Part shown: one piece after another, positions 47,572 through 55,775 of the stretch
Numbering within the stretch: position 1 is the first letter of the stretch
How the letters are laid out: each line of letters opens with the position of its first letter
Assembly: GCA_052140165.1 (NCBI GenBank)
Contig: JBKQUM010000161.1
Location: 1 to 64,000 of the forward strand
Direction: 5' to 3'
DNA length: 64,000 bases
Source of the DNA: Bog-473 sp052140165
GTDB taxonomy: Bacteria > Actinomycetota > Acidimicrobiia > Acidimicrobiales > RAAP-2
Notes under the pieces: model-generated
Databases searched by the model: none
Told to the model about the DNA's origin: nothing
The model's input: only the letters and a program-made list of their open reading frames with translations
Made by a program: the position numbers and the translations under genes

Positions 47572-47651
47572 ACCCGCTCCAGGCACCAGATGAGACCCAT
47601 GAACGCCGCGATGAACGCCACGACGCCGAGCACAGCGAGAAAATCTGCCAT
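47568..47651 (-). CDS. 27-residue membrane peptide before kdpF
   Basis: An ATG at 47651 opens a 27-codon frame, MADFLAVLGVVAFIAAF then MGLIWCLERV, a single hydrophobic helix with a C-terminal Glu-Arg-Val, whose TGA overlaps the kdpF ATG. The peptide is the first gene of the kdp operon by position. Similar very short frames with a helix ending near Gly-Val-Glu-Arg-Leu precede kdpF in other actinobacteria from my memory, but I cannot check this here. It may be a second accessory subunit. There is no clear ribosome binding site; start choice rests on coupling and hydrophobicity. Confidence 0.55.
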   Translation of the reverse strand: MADFLAVLGVVAFIAAFMGLIWCLERV

Positions 47652-47685
47652 GGGCGCAATGGTGCCGGTGCGTTCGTGAACCCGA

Positions 47686-47723
47686 TGTCAACGCGGCGGG
47701 GGCCTACGTCAACAGAATGTCAA
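47686..47723. promoter_or_regulatory. TTGAC direct repeats, possible KdpE sites
   Basis: On the minus strand TTGACA, TTGACG and TTGACA occur at the complements of 47686-47691, 47707-47712 and 47718-47723. Spacings of 21 and 11 bp are about two helical turns and one helical turn, a pattern common for OmpR-family regulators binding as tandem dimers. They lie 35-72 bp before the first kdp start. One TTGACA could instead be a -35 element. Confidence 0.4.
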
Positions 47724-47786
47724 TACCCGCCGGGAGCCACCTGTGCCTAAGGTGAGCACGGTCGCGGACTGAAAGTGGGGTGGACG

Positions 47787-48593
47787 ATGGCCTTGGACCT
47801 GAAGGGGTGCCGGACGCTGGTGACGGGGGGCTCGTCGGGCATAGGGGCTGGGCTGGCCGAAGCCCTGGCCGAGCGGGGCGCCGTGGTGGGCATCTGCGCC
47901 CGCCGGGCCGACCGGCTGGCCGAGGTGGTGGAGCGCTGCATGAAGCACTCCCCCGACAGCCGGATGTGGGTGGTCAACCTGGCCGACCCCGACGAGGTCG
48001 ACAAGCTGGCCGTGGACGTCATGGACGCCTTCGGCGGCGTCGACCTCCTGGTCAACAACGCCGGCATCCCCAAGCGGCGCCATGTGAAATCGCTCGACAT
48101 CGACACCATCACCGCGGTCATGCACGTCAACTACCTGTCGCCCATGCGCCTGACCATGGACCTGCTGCCCCAGATGCTGGCCCGCGGCGCGGGGACCATC
48201 GTGAACATCTCGTCGATCGCGGCCAAGCTCAGCGCCCCCGGCGAGTCCGCCTACGACGCCTCGAAGGCGGCACTGACCGCGTTCTCCGAGGCGATGGCCG
48301 TGGACCTGTGGGAGGACGGCATCAAGGTCATGGTGGTCTACCCCGGTGTCATCGACACCGAGCTCTTCACCCTGCCCGAAAACGACGTGCCCGACCTGCC
48401 GGTGGCGGCCGAACCGGTGTCGGTGGCCGTCGACGCCATCCTGGCCGGGCTCGAGGCGGGCGCCGCCCAGGTCTACGTGCCCGAGTGGTTCCACGGCGTC
48501 ACCGCGAACAAGGAGAAGGACGTCGGCGCGTTCCTCGAGGGCACGGCGGCCTACCTACGGGACCAGAAGCAGAAGAAGGCGCAGCAGGTGTGA
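47787..48593 (+). CDS. Short-chain dehydrogenase/reductase
   Basis: This 268-residue classical SDR has LVTGGSSGIGAGLAEALAERG (about 12-32), ICARRADRLAEVVE (NADP-type second strand end), LLVNNAGIPKRR (about 88), IVNISSIAAKLSAPGES (catalytic Ser) and AYDASKAALTAF (Tyr-x-x-x-Lys, about 157), then VVYPGVIDTELF. It is a reductase or dehydrogenase for an alcohol, aldehyde or ketone. ATG 47787 has GGGGTGG nearby and TAAGGT 33 nt upstream as a possible -10. It starts a plus-strand run with the serine hydrolase and agmatinase genes. Confidence 0.85.
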   Translation: MALDLKGCRTLVTGGSSGIGAGLAEALAERGAVVGICARRADRLAEVVERCMKHSPDSRMWVVNLADPDEVDKLAVDVMDAFGGVDLLVNNAGIPKRRHVKSLDIDTITAVMHVNYLSPMRLTMDLLPQMLARGAGTIVNISSIAAKLSAPGESAYDASKAALTAFSEAMAVDLWEDGIKVMVVYPGVIDTELFTLPENDVPDLPVAAEPVSVAVDAILAGLEAGAAQVYVPEWFHGVTANKEKDVGAFLEGTAAYLRDQKQKKAQQV

Positions 48594-48603
48594 GGGGGTG
48601 GGC

Positions 48604-49821
48604 GTGAAGATCGAACCCGACGCGGCGGGGATGCGTGCGGACCGCCTGGAGCGCATCACCGAGCACTTCGCCACCAATTACGTCGACACGGGGAAGATCG
48701 CCGGCTGTCAGATCACGGTCGTGCGCGGTGGCCACACGGCTTATCAGCGTTCGCTCGGGCTGATGGACCGGGAGCGGCAGCTCGCGATGGCCGACGACGC
48801 CATCTTCCGCATCTACTCCATGACCAAGCCCATCGCCTCGGTCGCCCTGATGCAGCTGTACGAGCGCGGCATGTTCCAGCTGCTCGACCCGGTCCACCGC
48901 TACATCGCCGCCTGGCGGACCCTTCAGGTCGGCGAGGTGCAGGACGACGGCTCCGTCAGCCTGGTGAAGCCGAAGCGCCCGATGAACATGCGCGACGTCC
49001 TCATGCACACCACCGGGCTTCCGGGCGCCCTCTTCCCGGGCAACCCGATCGACGACGCGTTCGCCGAGGCCCGGGCGGCCCTGGGTGCGGGCCAGACCCT
49101 CGAGAGCGTCACCGCGCTCCTGGCCGAGCACCCGCTCAAGTTCCACCCGGGCACGCACTGGAATTACGGCCTGTCCACCGACATCGTCGGCCGGCTGGTC
49201 GAGATCCTGTCGGGGAAGCCGTTCGACGAGTACCTCCGGCAGGAGCTCTTCGAACCTCTGGGCATGGTCGACACCGGCTTCTTCGTCCCCGAGGCGTCGC
49301 TGCCCCGGCTGGCCGCCTGCTACGAGTACCTCCCGGCGGCCGCGCCGCGCCTGATGGACGGGCCCTTCGCCAACGGGATCATGCACCGGCGCTCCTACCT
49401 CTCCGGCGCTGGCGGCCTGGTCTCGACGACGCGGGACTACGTCGCCTTCTGCCAGATGCTGGCCAACGGTGGCCAGCTCGAGGGCCGGCGTGTCCTCGGA
49501 CGCAAGACCCTGGAGCTGATGACGGTCAACCACCTCCCCGGCGGGGCGGCCCTGCAGGACCTGGCCATGGGGGGGTTCGGCGAGGCCGGCTTCGAGGGCG
49601 TCGGCTTCGGCCTGGGCTTCGCCGTGGGCCTGGGCCCCGCGGCCACGGCGATGGCCGGTTCCCGGGGCGAGTTCTACTGGGGCGGCGCCGCCAGCACGGC
49701 CTTCTGGATCGACCCGGACGAGGATCTCTTCGTCGTGTTCATGACGCAGCTCTTCCCGTCCGTCGCCTACCCGTTCCGGGCCCAGCTGCGCGCGCTCGTC
49801 TACCAGGCGATCGACGACTGA
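48604..49821 (+). CDS. Serine hydrolase of the beta-lactamase/EstB family
   Basis: This 405-residue protein belongs to the class C beta-lactamase/EstB (PF00144) family. IYSMTKPIASVALMQLYERG contains the Ser-x-x-Lys (about residues 74-77), and HWNYGLSTDIVGRLVE carries the Tyr of the Tyr-x-Asn/Ser motif (about 183). LMHTTGLPGALF and LSGAGGLVSTTRDY are family landmarks. No signal peptide is present, so a cytoplasmic esterase or amidase is more likely than a penicillin-binding protein. GTG 48604 is preferred, with GAGGGGG upstream; GTG 48598 is in frame but too close to it. The stop overlaps the agmatinase ATG (TGATG). Confidence 0.85.
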   Translation: MKIEPDAAGMRADRLERITEHFATNYVDTGKIAGCQITVVRGGHTAYQRSLGLMDRERQLAMADDAIFRIYSMTKPIASVALMQLYERGMFQLLDPVHRYIAAWRTLQVGEVQDDGSVSLVKPKRPMNMRDVLMHTTGLPGALFPGNPIDDAFAEARAALGAGQTLESVTALLAEHPLKFHPGTHWNYGLSTDIVGRLVEILSGKPFDEYLRQELFEPLGMVDTGFFVPEASLPRLAACYEYLPAAAPRLMDGPFANGIMHRRSYLSGAGGLVSTTRDYVAFCQMLANGGQLEGRRVLGRKTLELMTVNHLPGGAALQDLAMGGFGEAGFEGVGFGLGFAVGLGPAATAMAGSRGEFYWGGAASTAFWIDPDEDLFVVFMTQLFPSVAYPFRAQLRALVYQAIDD

Positions 49822-50777
49822 TGCCCGGGGCCGAGGGGCCCGTCGGACCGGCCGACGCCACCGCGGTCCCCCGTTTCGCCGGCCTGTCCACGTTCGCCCG
49901 CTTGCCCACCGCGGGCGAGGTGCCACGGTGGGACGTCGCGGTGGTGGGCGTCCCCTTCGACGGGGGCACCAGCTACCGCCCCGGGGCACGCTTCGGCCCC
50001 GCCGCGGTGCGCCAGGGCTCACGCCTGCTGCGCCCCTACCACCCCGCACTCGACACCCTCCCCTTCGAGCTGGCCCAGGTGGTCGATGCCGGCGACATCG
50101 CGTGCACGCCGTTCAGCGCAGAGGAAGCCGTCACCCAGATTGAGGCCGGAGCGGACGCGCTCCTGGCGGGCGGCGGGCGGCTCCTGGCCATCGGCGGCGA
50201 CCACACCATCGCCCTTCCCCTCCTGCGGGCCACCGCCGCCCGGCACGGGCCGCTCGCCCTGGTGCACTTCGACGCACACCTCGACACGTGGGACACCTAT
50301 TTCGGCCAGCGCTTCACCCACGGGACACCGTTCCGCAGAGCCTGGGAGGAGGGCCTGCTGCGGCGCGACCGCAGCGTCCATGTCGGGCTGCGGGGCCCGC
50401 TGTACTCGGACGCGGACCTGTCCGACGACAGCGGCATGGGCTTCGCCCAGATCACGACGGACGACGTGGGCACCCGGGGTGTCGCCGCGGTGGTGCACCA
50501 GGTGCTCGAGCGGGTCGGGGACGCGCCGGTCTACGTGTCGGTGGACATCGACGTGCTCGATCCGGCGCACGCCCCCGGCACGGGCACGCCCGAGGCGGGC
50601 GGCCTGACCAGCCGGGAGCTCCTGTCCCTGGTGCGCGGCCTCGGAGCGGCCGCCGTCGTCGGCGGCGACGTGGTGGAGGTGTCCCCCGCCTACGACCACG
50701 CCGAGATCACGGCAGTGGCCGCCGCGCACGTCCTCTACGACCTGGTCACGCTGCTGGCCAGGCGCAACGGCACCTGA
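49821..50777 (+). CDS. speB: Agmatinase/arginase-family ureohydrolase
   Basis: This 318-residue metallohydrolase shows all manganese ligands: GGDHTIALPL (His), LVHFDAHLDTWDTY (Asp-x-His-x-Asp), SVDIDVLDPAHAPGTGTPEAGG (Asp-x-Asp plus the substrate loop). GVPFDGGTSYRPGARFGPAAVR is the family N-terminal segment. The Gly-Thr-Pro-Glu-x-Gly loop fits agmatinase or guanidinobutyrase better than arginase. It releases urea from a guanidino compound such as agmatine, giving an amine. The overlap with the serine hydrolase gene suggests co-transcription, and a nitrilase-family gene follows after 111 nt. Confidence 0.8.
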   Translation: MPGAEGPVGPADATAVPRFAGLSTFARLPTAGEVPRWDVAVVGVPFDGGTSYRPGARFGPAAVRQGSRLLRPYHPALDTLPFELAQVVDAGDIACTPFSAEEAVTQIEAGADALLAGGGRLLAIGGDHTIALPLLRATAARHGPLALVHFDAHLDTWDTYFGQRFTHGTPFRRAWEEGLLRRDRSVHVGLRGPLYSDADLSDDSGMGFAQITTDDVGTRGVAAVVHQVLERVGDAPVYVSVDIDVLDPAHAPGTGTPEAGGLTSRELLSLVRGLGAAAVVGGDVVEVSPAYDHAEITAVAAAHVLYDLVTLLARRNGT

Positions 50778-50888
50778 TCCGGGCGGCGCACTTGTAACAG
50801 TGCATTCACGTTCGGGAAACCGGCCGCGAATGTTGCCCCCGTAGGGTGAGCGTCGCACTGCCGTTACGAAGCGGGGACGATCAGGTAC

Positions 50889-51746
50889 GTGAAGCGAGAC
50901 CTTCTGGTTGGTGTGGCCCAGTGGCTGTCCGCGCCAGGCGAGCCACGGCAGAACATGAGCGTGGCGATCGGAATGATGGACGAGGCGGCGTCGCGCGGCG
51001 TCGAGCTGCTGGTCCTCCCGGAGCTGTGGTCGTGCGGCTACGACCCCGAGACCCTCGGACGCGACGCCAGGGCGGACGCCGAGCCGCTCGGGGGCCCACG
51101 CTCGAAGCGGCTCGGCGAGGCCGCCCGCCATCGTGAGATGTGGCTGGCGGCCGGAAGCGTGCCCGAGCTGGGCGACAACGGCCTGCTCTACGACACGGCC
51201 CTCGTGTTCAACCCACACGGTGAGCTGGTGGCCCGGCACCGCAAGGCGCACCTGTTCCCGCCGACGCTCGAGCCCAGCGTGTTCAGCCCCGGCGACCGGC
51301 TGACGACGTTCGACGACCCCGCCCTGGGCCGCGTCGGGCTCGTGGTGTGCTTCGACGGCGACTTCCCCGAGGTGGCCCGCACCCTGGCCCTGCGCGGCGC
51401 GCGCCTGATCCTCGCCCCTGCCGCCTACGAGGTCGAAGGCGCCAACGCCTGGGACCTCCTCTACCCCGCCCTGGCCCTCACCAACAGCCAATGGTGGGTG
51501 CAGGCCAACCAGGCCGGCTCGCACTCGACGTCCACCCTGCTGGGTGCCAGCCGGATCGTCGCGCCGACCGGCACCGTGGTGGCGGAGGCGAGCCGGGCCA
51601 CGCCGGGCTCATCGAGCCGGGCCGAGCTCCTGGTCCACCGGATCGACCTGCACATCGCCTACGCCCGCGAGGGGATCTCGGGGTTGCTCGAGGACGAGCG
51701 TCATCCGGAGCTCTACTTCGATTGCGTGGCGGTCGAGTCCGCGTAA
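50889..51746 (+). CDS. Carbon-nitrogen hydrolase (nitrilase superfamily)
   Basis: This 285-residue amidase has the Glu-Lys-Cys triad: LVLPELWSCGY (Glu, about 46), HRKAHLFPP (Lys, about 119) and LVVCFDGDFPEVAR (Cys, about 156). The last part has WWVQANQAGSHSTSTLLGAS and RIVAPTGTVVAEAS. The family hydrolyses amides such as N-carbamoylputrescine, omega-amides and beta-ureidopropionate. The neighbouring agmatinase makes a polyamine or guanidine breakdown role plausible but not certain. GTG 50889 is used. TAGGGT at 50842-50847 is a candidate -10, so the gene may have its own promoter. Confidence 0.8.
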   Translation: MKRDLLVGVAQWLSAPGEPRQNMSVAIGMMDEAASRGVELLVLPELWSCGYDPETLGRDARADAEPLGGPRSKRLGEAARHREMWLAAGSVPELGDNGLLYDTALVFNPHGELVARHRKAHLFPPTLEPSVFSPGDRLTTFDDPALGRVGLVVCFDGDFPEVARTLALRGARLILAPAAYEVEGANAWDLLYPALALTNSQWWVQANQAGSHSTSTLLGASRIVAPTGTVVAEASRATPGSSSRAELLVHRIDLHIAYAREGISGLLEDERHPELYFDCVAVESA

Positions 51747-51766
51747 CGCCGCTCCGGCCGGCTCGC

Positions 51767-52195
51767 TCAGCCCGCCCGAGCGGCGGGCAGACCCAGTGCG
51801 GCACGGACGCGGTCCCGAAGGATGAGGTACTGGTCGTGGGCCAGCCACGGGGCCGACGCCAGCCTCTCGACCAGGTGCGGCTCCCCCACCACCTCACGGT
51901 CGGTGAACTGGTCCGAGGTGAGGTCGACGTCGAGGCCGGCCAGCCGGTTCCAATAGTGGAATCCCCGGGCCGAGCCGTCGGCATGGTGCACCTCGGCCTC
52001 GAGGAGCTGACCGCCGAGCAGGTCGTGCACGACGAGGGCCGTCACGGCGCACTGACCCCGGGCGGGGTTGGCCGGCGTCCACTCTGCGGCGTCGCTCGGG
52101 TCGCAGGTGTCGAGGGACCACGCGGCCCGGATGGCGGCCTCGAGTCCGTCCAGCGTCGCCGGCCTTCCTGCTCGGGATACGTCGGAGCAGGTCAC
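51767..52195 (-). CDS. YunG-like protein of unknown function
   Basis: This 142-residue protein has TPANPARGQCAVTALVVHDLLGG (Cys at about 60), then ARGFHYWNRLAGLDVDLTSDQF (His about 95 and Asp about 104). This pattern matches the small YunG family; the conserved Cys, His and Asp in that order are reminiscent of papain-like triads, but no activity is known to me. Two imperfect starts are possible; GTG 52195 is used because the conserved region follows soon after, but GGAGGGG abuts it. It is preceded by two 21-bp tandem repeats (52202-52243). It converges with the nitrilase gene (20 nt between the stops). Confidence 0.6.
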   Translation of the reverse strand: MTCSDVSRAGRPATLDGLEAAIRAAWSLDTCDPSDAAEWTPANPARGQCAVTALVVHDLLGGQLLEAEVHHADGSARGFHYWNRLAGLDVDLTSDQFTDREVVGEPHLVERLASAPWLAHDQYLILRDRVRAALGLPAARAG

Positions 52196-52201
52196 CCCTC
52201 C

Positions 52202-52243
52202 AGTTAACACGGAGTGCGACGGAGTTAACACGGAGTGCGACGG
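52202..52243. repeat. Two perfect 21-bp tandem repeats upstream of the YunG-like gene
   Basis: The same 21 bases occur at 52202-52222 and 52223-52243. Each contains the palindrome GTTAAC, placing two of them 21 bp apart (two DNA turns). The repeats end 7 bp before the YunG-like start. They could be tandem operators; coding use is possible if that gene starts further upstream, as the unit is a multiple of 3. Confidence 0.5.
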
Positions 52244-52355
52244 CTCCCCACCGCGGGCCCCGTCTCGGCCGAGGCCTTGACGGTCCGGGGTTTCTGGGGT
52301 TGGCTGGCCGGCAGGCCGGCCGCCGGTGCCGGGCGCGCGCACGGAGGGGATCTCG

Positions 52356-52934
52356 GTGAGGGTCTCGATCATCGGTACGGGCTTCATCGGTTCCACGCTC
52401 GGGCACTCGCTCGCCGAGGCCGGGCACGACGTCGTCTACGGCTCGCGGCACCCTGAAGACGGGGTCGCCTCCGGTGCGGGCGCGACCGTCGTGCCGATCG
52501 GCGAGGCGCTGGCCGACCCCGACCTCGTCATCCTCGCCTTGCCCGGCGCGGCCGTGGCCGAGCTGACCGCCGCCCACGGTGAAGCGTTGGCGGGGAAGCT
52601 GGTGATCGACGCCACCAACCAGACGGGCGCCCCGGTCGCCAACGCGCGGACCGCCCTCCCGCCGACGGTCCGCTACGCCCGGGCGTTCAACACCCTGGGG
52701 GGCGAGAACATGGCGGACCCGGTGTTCGACGGCCAGCGGGCCGACATGTTCTTCTCCGCTCCGGCCGGGGACCGGGAGACGGTCGAGACCGTCATCGCGG
52801 ACGTGGGCCTCCGCCCGATCTACGTCGGGGAGGACCAGGAGGCGATCATCGACGCGCTGTTCCAGCTCTGGGTGGAGCTGGCAATGCGACAGGGTCGGGG
52901 GCGCCGGCTGGCGCTGCGACTGCTGGAGGGCTGA
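52356..52934 (+). CDS. NADPH/F420-type oxidoreductase
   Basis: This 192-residue protein begins VRVSIIGTGFIGSTLGHSL, the Rossmann start of the F420H2:NADP oxidoreductase-like family, and continues YGSRHPEDG (NADP phosphate-binding Arg), LVILALPGAAVAEL, LVIDATNQTGAP, and RAFNTLGGENMADP. It ends with QLWVELAMRQGRGRRLALRL. Members pass hydride between NADPH and F420 or act on other oxidised partners; the N-terminal motif fits either. GGAGGGG lies 7 nt before the GTG at 52356. The plus-strand exporter gene follows, and the YunG-like gene runs the other way. Confidence 0.75.
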   Translation: MRVSIIGTGFIGSTLGHSLAEAGHDVVYGSRHPEDGVASGAGATVVPIGEALADPDLVILALPGAAVAELTAAHGEALAGKLVIDATNQTGAPVANARTALPPTVRYARAFNTLGGENMADPVFDGQRADMFFSAPAGDRETVETVIADVGLRPIYVGEDQEAIIDALFQLWVELAMRQGRGRRLALRLLEG

Positions 52935-53010
52935 ACCGGATCGTCACGGCCCTGGGCCAGTGGGACCTTCGGCCCTGGTCCGCCCGCGAGCGCTCGGTTG
53001 GACTGGTCCG

Positions 53011-54582
53011 GTGAGCCAGCTGACCCGACCGGCAGTCGCGCCGGTGGGCCTCGAGGATTGGCGCCGCTGGACCGCCCTGGTCGTGGTGTGCCTCGCGGCG
53101 CTCATCATCAACGTCGACAACACGATCCTCAATGTCGCCCTTCCGACGCTCGTCCGGGACCTGCATGCCACGACGAGCGAGCTGCAGTGGATCGTCGACT
53201 CCTACGCGATGGTCTTCGCCGGTCTGCTCTTCGTCGGAGGGAGCCTGGCCGATCGCTTCGGGCGCCAACGGTTCTTCCTCATCGGGCTCACGGTCTTCGC
53301 GGCGGGATCGGTCGGTGCGGCCTTCTCGGGCTCCGTCCATCTCCTGATCGCCTGTCGCGCCCTGATGGGGGCCGGCGCGGCCCTCACCATTCCGGCGTCG
53401 CTGTCGATCATCAACGACGTCTTCCGCGATCCGGGCGAGCGGGCACGCGCCATCGGTGCCTGGGCCGGGACGGCCGGACTCGGGATCGCCATCGGCCCGA
53501 TATCCGGCGGGCTCCTGCTCTCGAGATTCTGGTGGGGGTCGATCTTCCTGGTGAACATCCCGATCGTCCTCATCGGCCTGGTGGGAGCCGCGGCCCTGGT
53601 TCCCGACTCGAAGAACCCGGACGTGCACCCGCCCGACCCCGTCGGGGCCGTGTTGTCGATCGCCGGTCTCGGGTTGCTGCTCTGGGCGATCATCGAGGGT
53701 CCGACGCAGGGGTGGACCTCGGGTGTCGTCCTCGGCGTCGGGGCCGCCAGCCTGGTCGCCCTCGGCGGTTTCGTCGCCTGGGAATCCCGCAGCACGCACC
53801 CCATGCTCGAGCTGGGGTTCTTTCGTGAGCGCAGGTTCTCCACGGCACTCGCGGCCGAGTGCCTCGGCGTGTTCGGATTGATGGGCGCGCTGTTCCTCTC
53901 GACGCAGTTCCTCCAGTTCGACCTGGGACTGTCACCCCTCCAGGCCGGGATCCGGATCCTGCCCATCGCCGCCATGGTGATCGTCAGTGCCGCGCTGTCG
54001 CCGGTCCTGGCCCGCCTCATCGGGACGAAGTTCACGGTGGCCGCCGGACTGATGTGTATCGCCGGTGGCCTGTGGCAGGTGTCGGCGGTCTCCAGGCTCG
54101 AGACGACGTACGGCGACATCGTTCTGGGCCTGCTGCTGATCGGCTTCGGCGCCGGGCTCATGCTGCCCACGGCCACGAACTCGGTCATCAGCTCGGTCCC
54201 GCGGGGTGACTCCGGGATCGGCTCGGCCACCAACACGGTGGCCCTCCAGGTCGGAGGCGCGCTGGGCGTGGCCGTGGTCGGAAGCGTGATGCTGACCCGC
54301 TACCAGGATCACATGACCGCGGCGCTCTCCGGCCGGCACGTGCCACCGACTGTCGCATCCACGATCCTCGGCTCTCTCGGAGGAGCACTGGCGGTGTCGG
54401 CGAGCGCCGGCGGAGCGACCGGTGCACTGCTGGCCCGCGCCGCGCGGACGGCCTTCATGAGCGGGAACGGGGTGGCGCTGGCTGCGGGCGCGATCGTCTC
54501 CCTGGGCGGCGCGGTCCTGGTGCTGGTGGCCCTCCCGTCGCAACCTCGCCGTGAGCCCGACGGAGGGGCCGATCAGGGGTAG
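53011..54582 (+). CDS. DHA2-family (EmrB/QacA) MFS exporter
   Basis: This 523-residue protein has 14 predicted helices. NVDNTILNVALPTLVRDLHA (helix 1), ELQWIVDSYAMVFAGLLFVGG (helix 2), LADRFGRQRFFLIGL (the loop 2-3 motif with Asp-Arg-x-Gly-Arg) and GAGAALTIPASLSIINDVF are DHA2 hallmarks; the middle includes WAIIEGPTQGW. It should export drugs or other toxic compounds with protons. GTG 53011 is the start that begins at the cytoplasmic N-terminus; no clear ribosome binding site is seen. No TetR-type repressor gene lies beside it, unlike many such exporters. Confidence 0.85.
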   Translation: MSQLTRPAVAPVGLEDWRRWTALVVVCLAALIINVDNTILNVALPTLVRDLHATTSELQWIVDSYAMVFAGLLFVGGSLADRFGRQRFFLIGLTVFAAGSVGAAFSGSVHLLIACRALMGAGAALTIPASLSIINDVFRDPGERARAIGAWAGTAGLGIAIGPISGGLLLSRFWWGSIFLVNIPIVLIGLVGAAALVPDSKNPDVHPPDPVGAVLSIAGLGLLLWAIIEGPTQGWTSGVVLGVGAASLVALGGFVAWESRSTHPMLELGFFRERRFSTALAAECLGVFGLMGALFLSTQFLQFDLGLSPLQAGIRILPIAAMVIVSAALSPVLARLIGTKFTVAAGLMCIAGGLWQVSAVSRLETTYGDIVLGLLLIGFGAGLMLPTATNSVISSVPRGDSGIGSATNTVALQVGGALGVAVVGSVMLTRYQDHMTAALSGRHVPPTVASTILGSLGGALAVSASAGGATGALLARAARTAFMSGNGVALAAGAIVSLGGAVLVLVALPSQPRREPDGGADQG

Positions 54583-54719
54583 CGCACCCACATGCCGTTG
54601 CATCGGCGCGCGTCCGGGCAGCGTGACGGTAATGGAAGACTCTCGGCATCGACCCAGTCCCGCCCGACGGCGCCCCGATCGGCCAGCACAGCGACGGCAC
54701 GCAGCGCCGCCAGGAGTGG

Positions 54720-55172
54720 GTGCGCGCCAACTTCACCGCGATCTTCGGCACCTCGGCCCGGGAACTTCGGGCGCGAGGCATCGATCCTCGCCAGTACGCG
54801 CTCCACCACCGCGAGCAGATCCGCCGCTTCGCCCAGGCGCAGCGGCGCCAGGGCATCGCGGTCCCCGGTGGACCCGGCAACGGCGGACCCGGCCCGGATC
54901 GCTCCACGAGCTGGCGGGGTGGCTACGGCGGTGGTCGGTTCGGCGTCGGCATGCGCGGCGGCAGCGCATGGATCGGGATCCTCCTCATCCTCTTCGCGTT
55001 GCGCTTCTTGCTGGTCGACTCCTTCGTCGGTGCGCACGCCGCCATCTTCTGGGTGCTCGGGATCGGGGGGGTCCTGTTGCTGGCCCGAGTGGCCCTCTTC
55101 TCATGGCTCCGCCGGAGGCGGTTCCGCGGCGCCCGGGACGGAGACCATACGGACGGCCGCCCGGGGTCGTGA
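54720..55172 (+). CDS. Gly/Arg-rich membrane protein of unknown function
   Basis: This 150-residue protein has an N-terminal helical, Arg-rich stretch (RELRARGIDPRQYALHHREQ), a Gly-rich low-complexity segment (PGGPGNGGPGP, then RGGYGGGRFG) and two hydrophobic helices (GILLILFALRFLLV and IFWVLGIGGVLLLARVALF), ending in a basic C-terminus. The layout suggests a small membrane protein with a cytoplasmic Gly-rich tail; I do not recognise the family. AGGAG sits a few bases before the GTG at 54720. It converges with a second small membrane protein. Confidence 0.6.
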   Translation: MRANFTAIFGTSARELRARGIDPRQYALHHREQIRRFAQAQRRQGIAVPGGPGNGGPGPDRSTSWRGGYGGGRFGVGMRGGSAWIGILLILFALRFLLVDSFVGAHAAIFWVLGIGGVLLLARVALFSWLRRRRFRGARDGDHTDGRPGS

Positions 55173-55193
55173 GCCGGCGGCCGGCCCGGCGTC

Positions 55194-55751
55194 TCAGAGC
55201 TTCATGGTCGGGTTGGGCTCCACGACGACGCTGGCGCGCCGAAGACGTTCCAGCACGCGGTTCTCACGCCCGTACGACAGCGGCGTGAACAGGAGCGTGT
55301 CGAGGGGGAACCACAGGCCCACCCAGACCAGCACCCACCCTCCGGAATCGAGGACGAGGTTGGCGTTCCCGGTGGAGCCGACGATGCTTCCCTTGACGAT
55401 CACGAGGAGGAAGCCCAGGACCACGATCGGGAGGCCGATCCACAGCGAGAACACGCCGTCGAGCCTGACCGCCCGGCGCTCCCGTCGGTTGTAGGCGATG
55501 CGGTGGTCGCAGTAGCGGTCGAGGGTGCGGGCGATCCGTTGGTTCAGACCCTCTTGGACCTGGTCGGGCGGCAGGGACAGCTCAATCCGCACGGGGCTCC
55601 GGGACGGGCGGCTGCGCAGCACGCTGATGCAGTACTCCAGCCCGGTCATGAAATTGCGGTATTCGGAGAAGAGGTCCGTCTGCGCCAGGACGAACATGTC
55701 CTCGGGGCTGGTCAGCGACAGCGAGATCACCTGCGGAGCCCGACCGGCCAT
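55194..55751 (-). CDS. Membrane protein of unknown function
   Basis: This 185-residue protein has a soluble N-terminal part of about 100 residues (VISLSLTSPEDMFVLAQTDLF and CISVLRSRPSRSPVRIELSL), then two hydrophobic helices (SLWIGLPIVVLGFLLVIV and GGWVLVWVGLWFPLDTLLF) and a short cytoplasmic end. I do not recognise the family. CAGGG lies a few bases before the ATG at 55751. It converges with the Gly-rich membrane protein (21 nt between the stops), which also has two helices; a shared role is only a guess. Confidence 0.6.
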   Translation of the reverse strand: MAGRAPQVISLSLTSPEDMFVLAQTDLFSEYRNFMTGLEYCISVLRSRPSRSPVRIELSLPPDQVQEGLNQRIARTLDRYCDHRIAYNRRERRAVRLDGVFSLWIGLPIVVLGFLLVIVKGSIVGSTGNANLVLDSGGWVLVWVGLWFPLDTLLFTPLSYGRENRVLERLRRASVVVEPNPTMKL

Positions 55752-55775
55752 GGCGCCCTGTTCTAGCCGTCCGGC

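Noticed and set aside
48604..49821. Beta-lactam resistance determinant
   Set aside because: PF00144 proteins are mostly esterases and amidases, and no signal peptide is seen.
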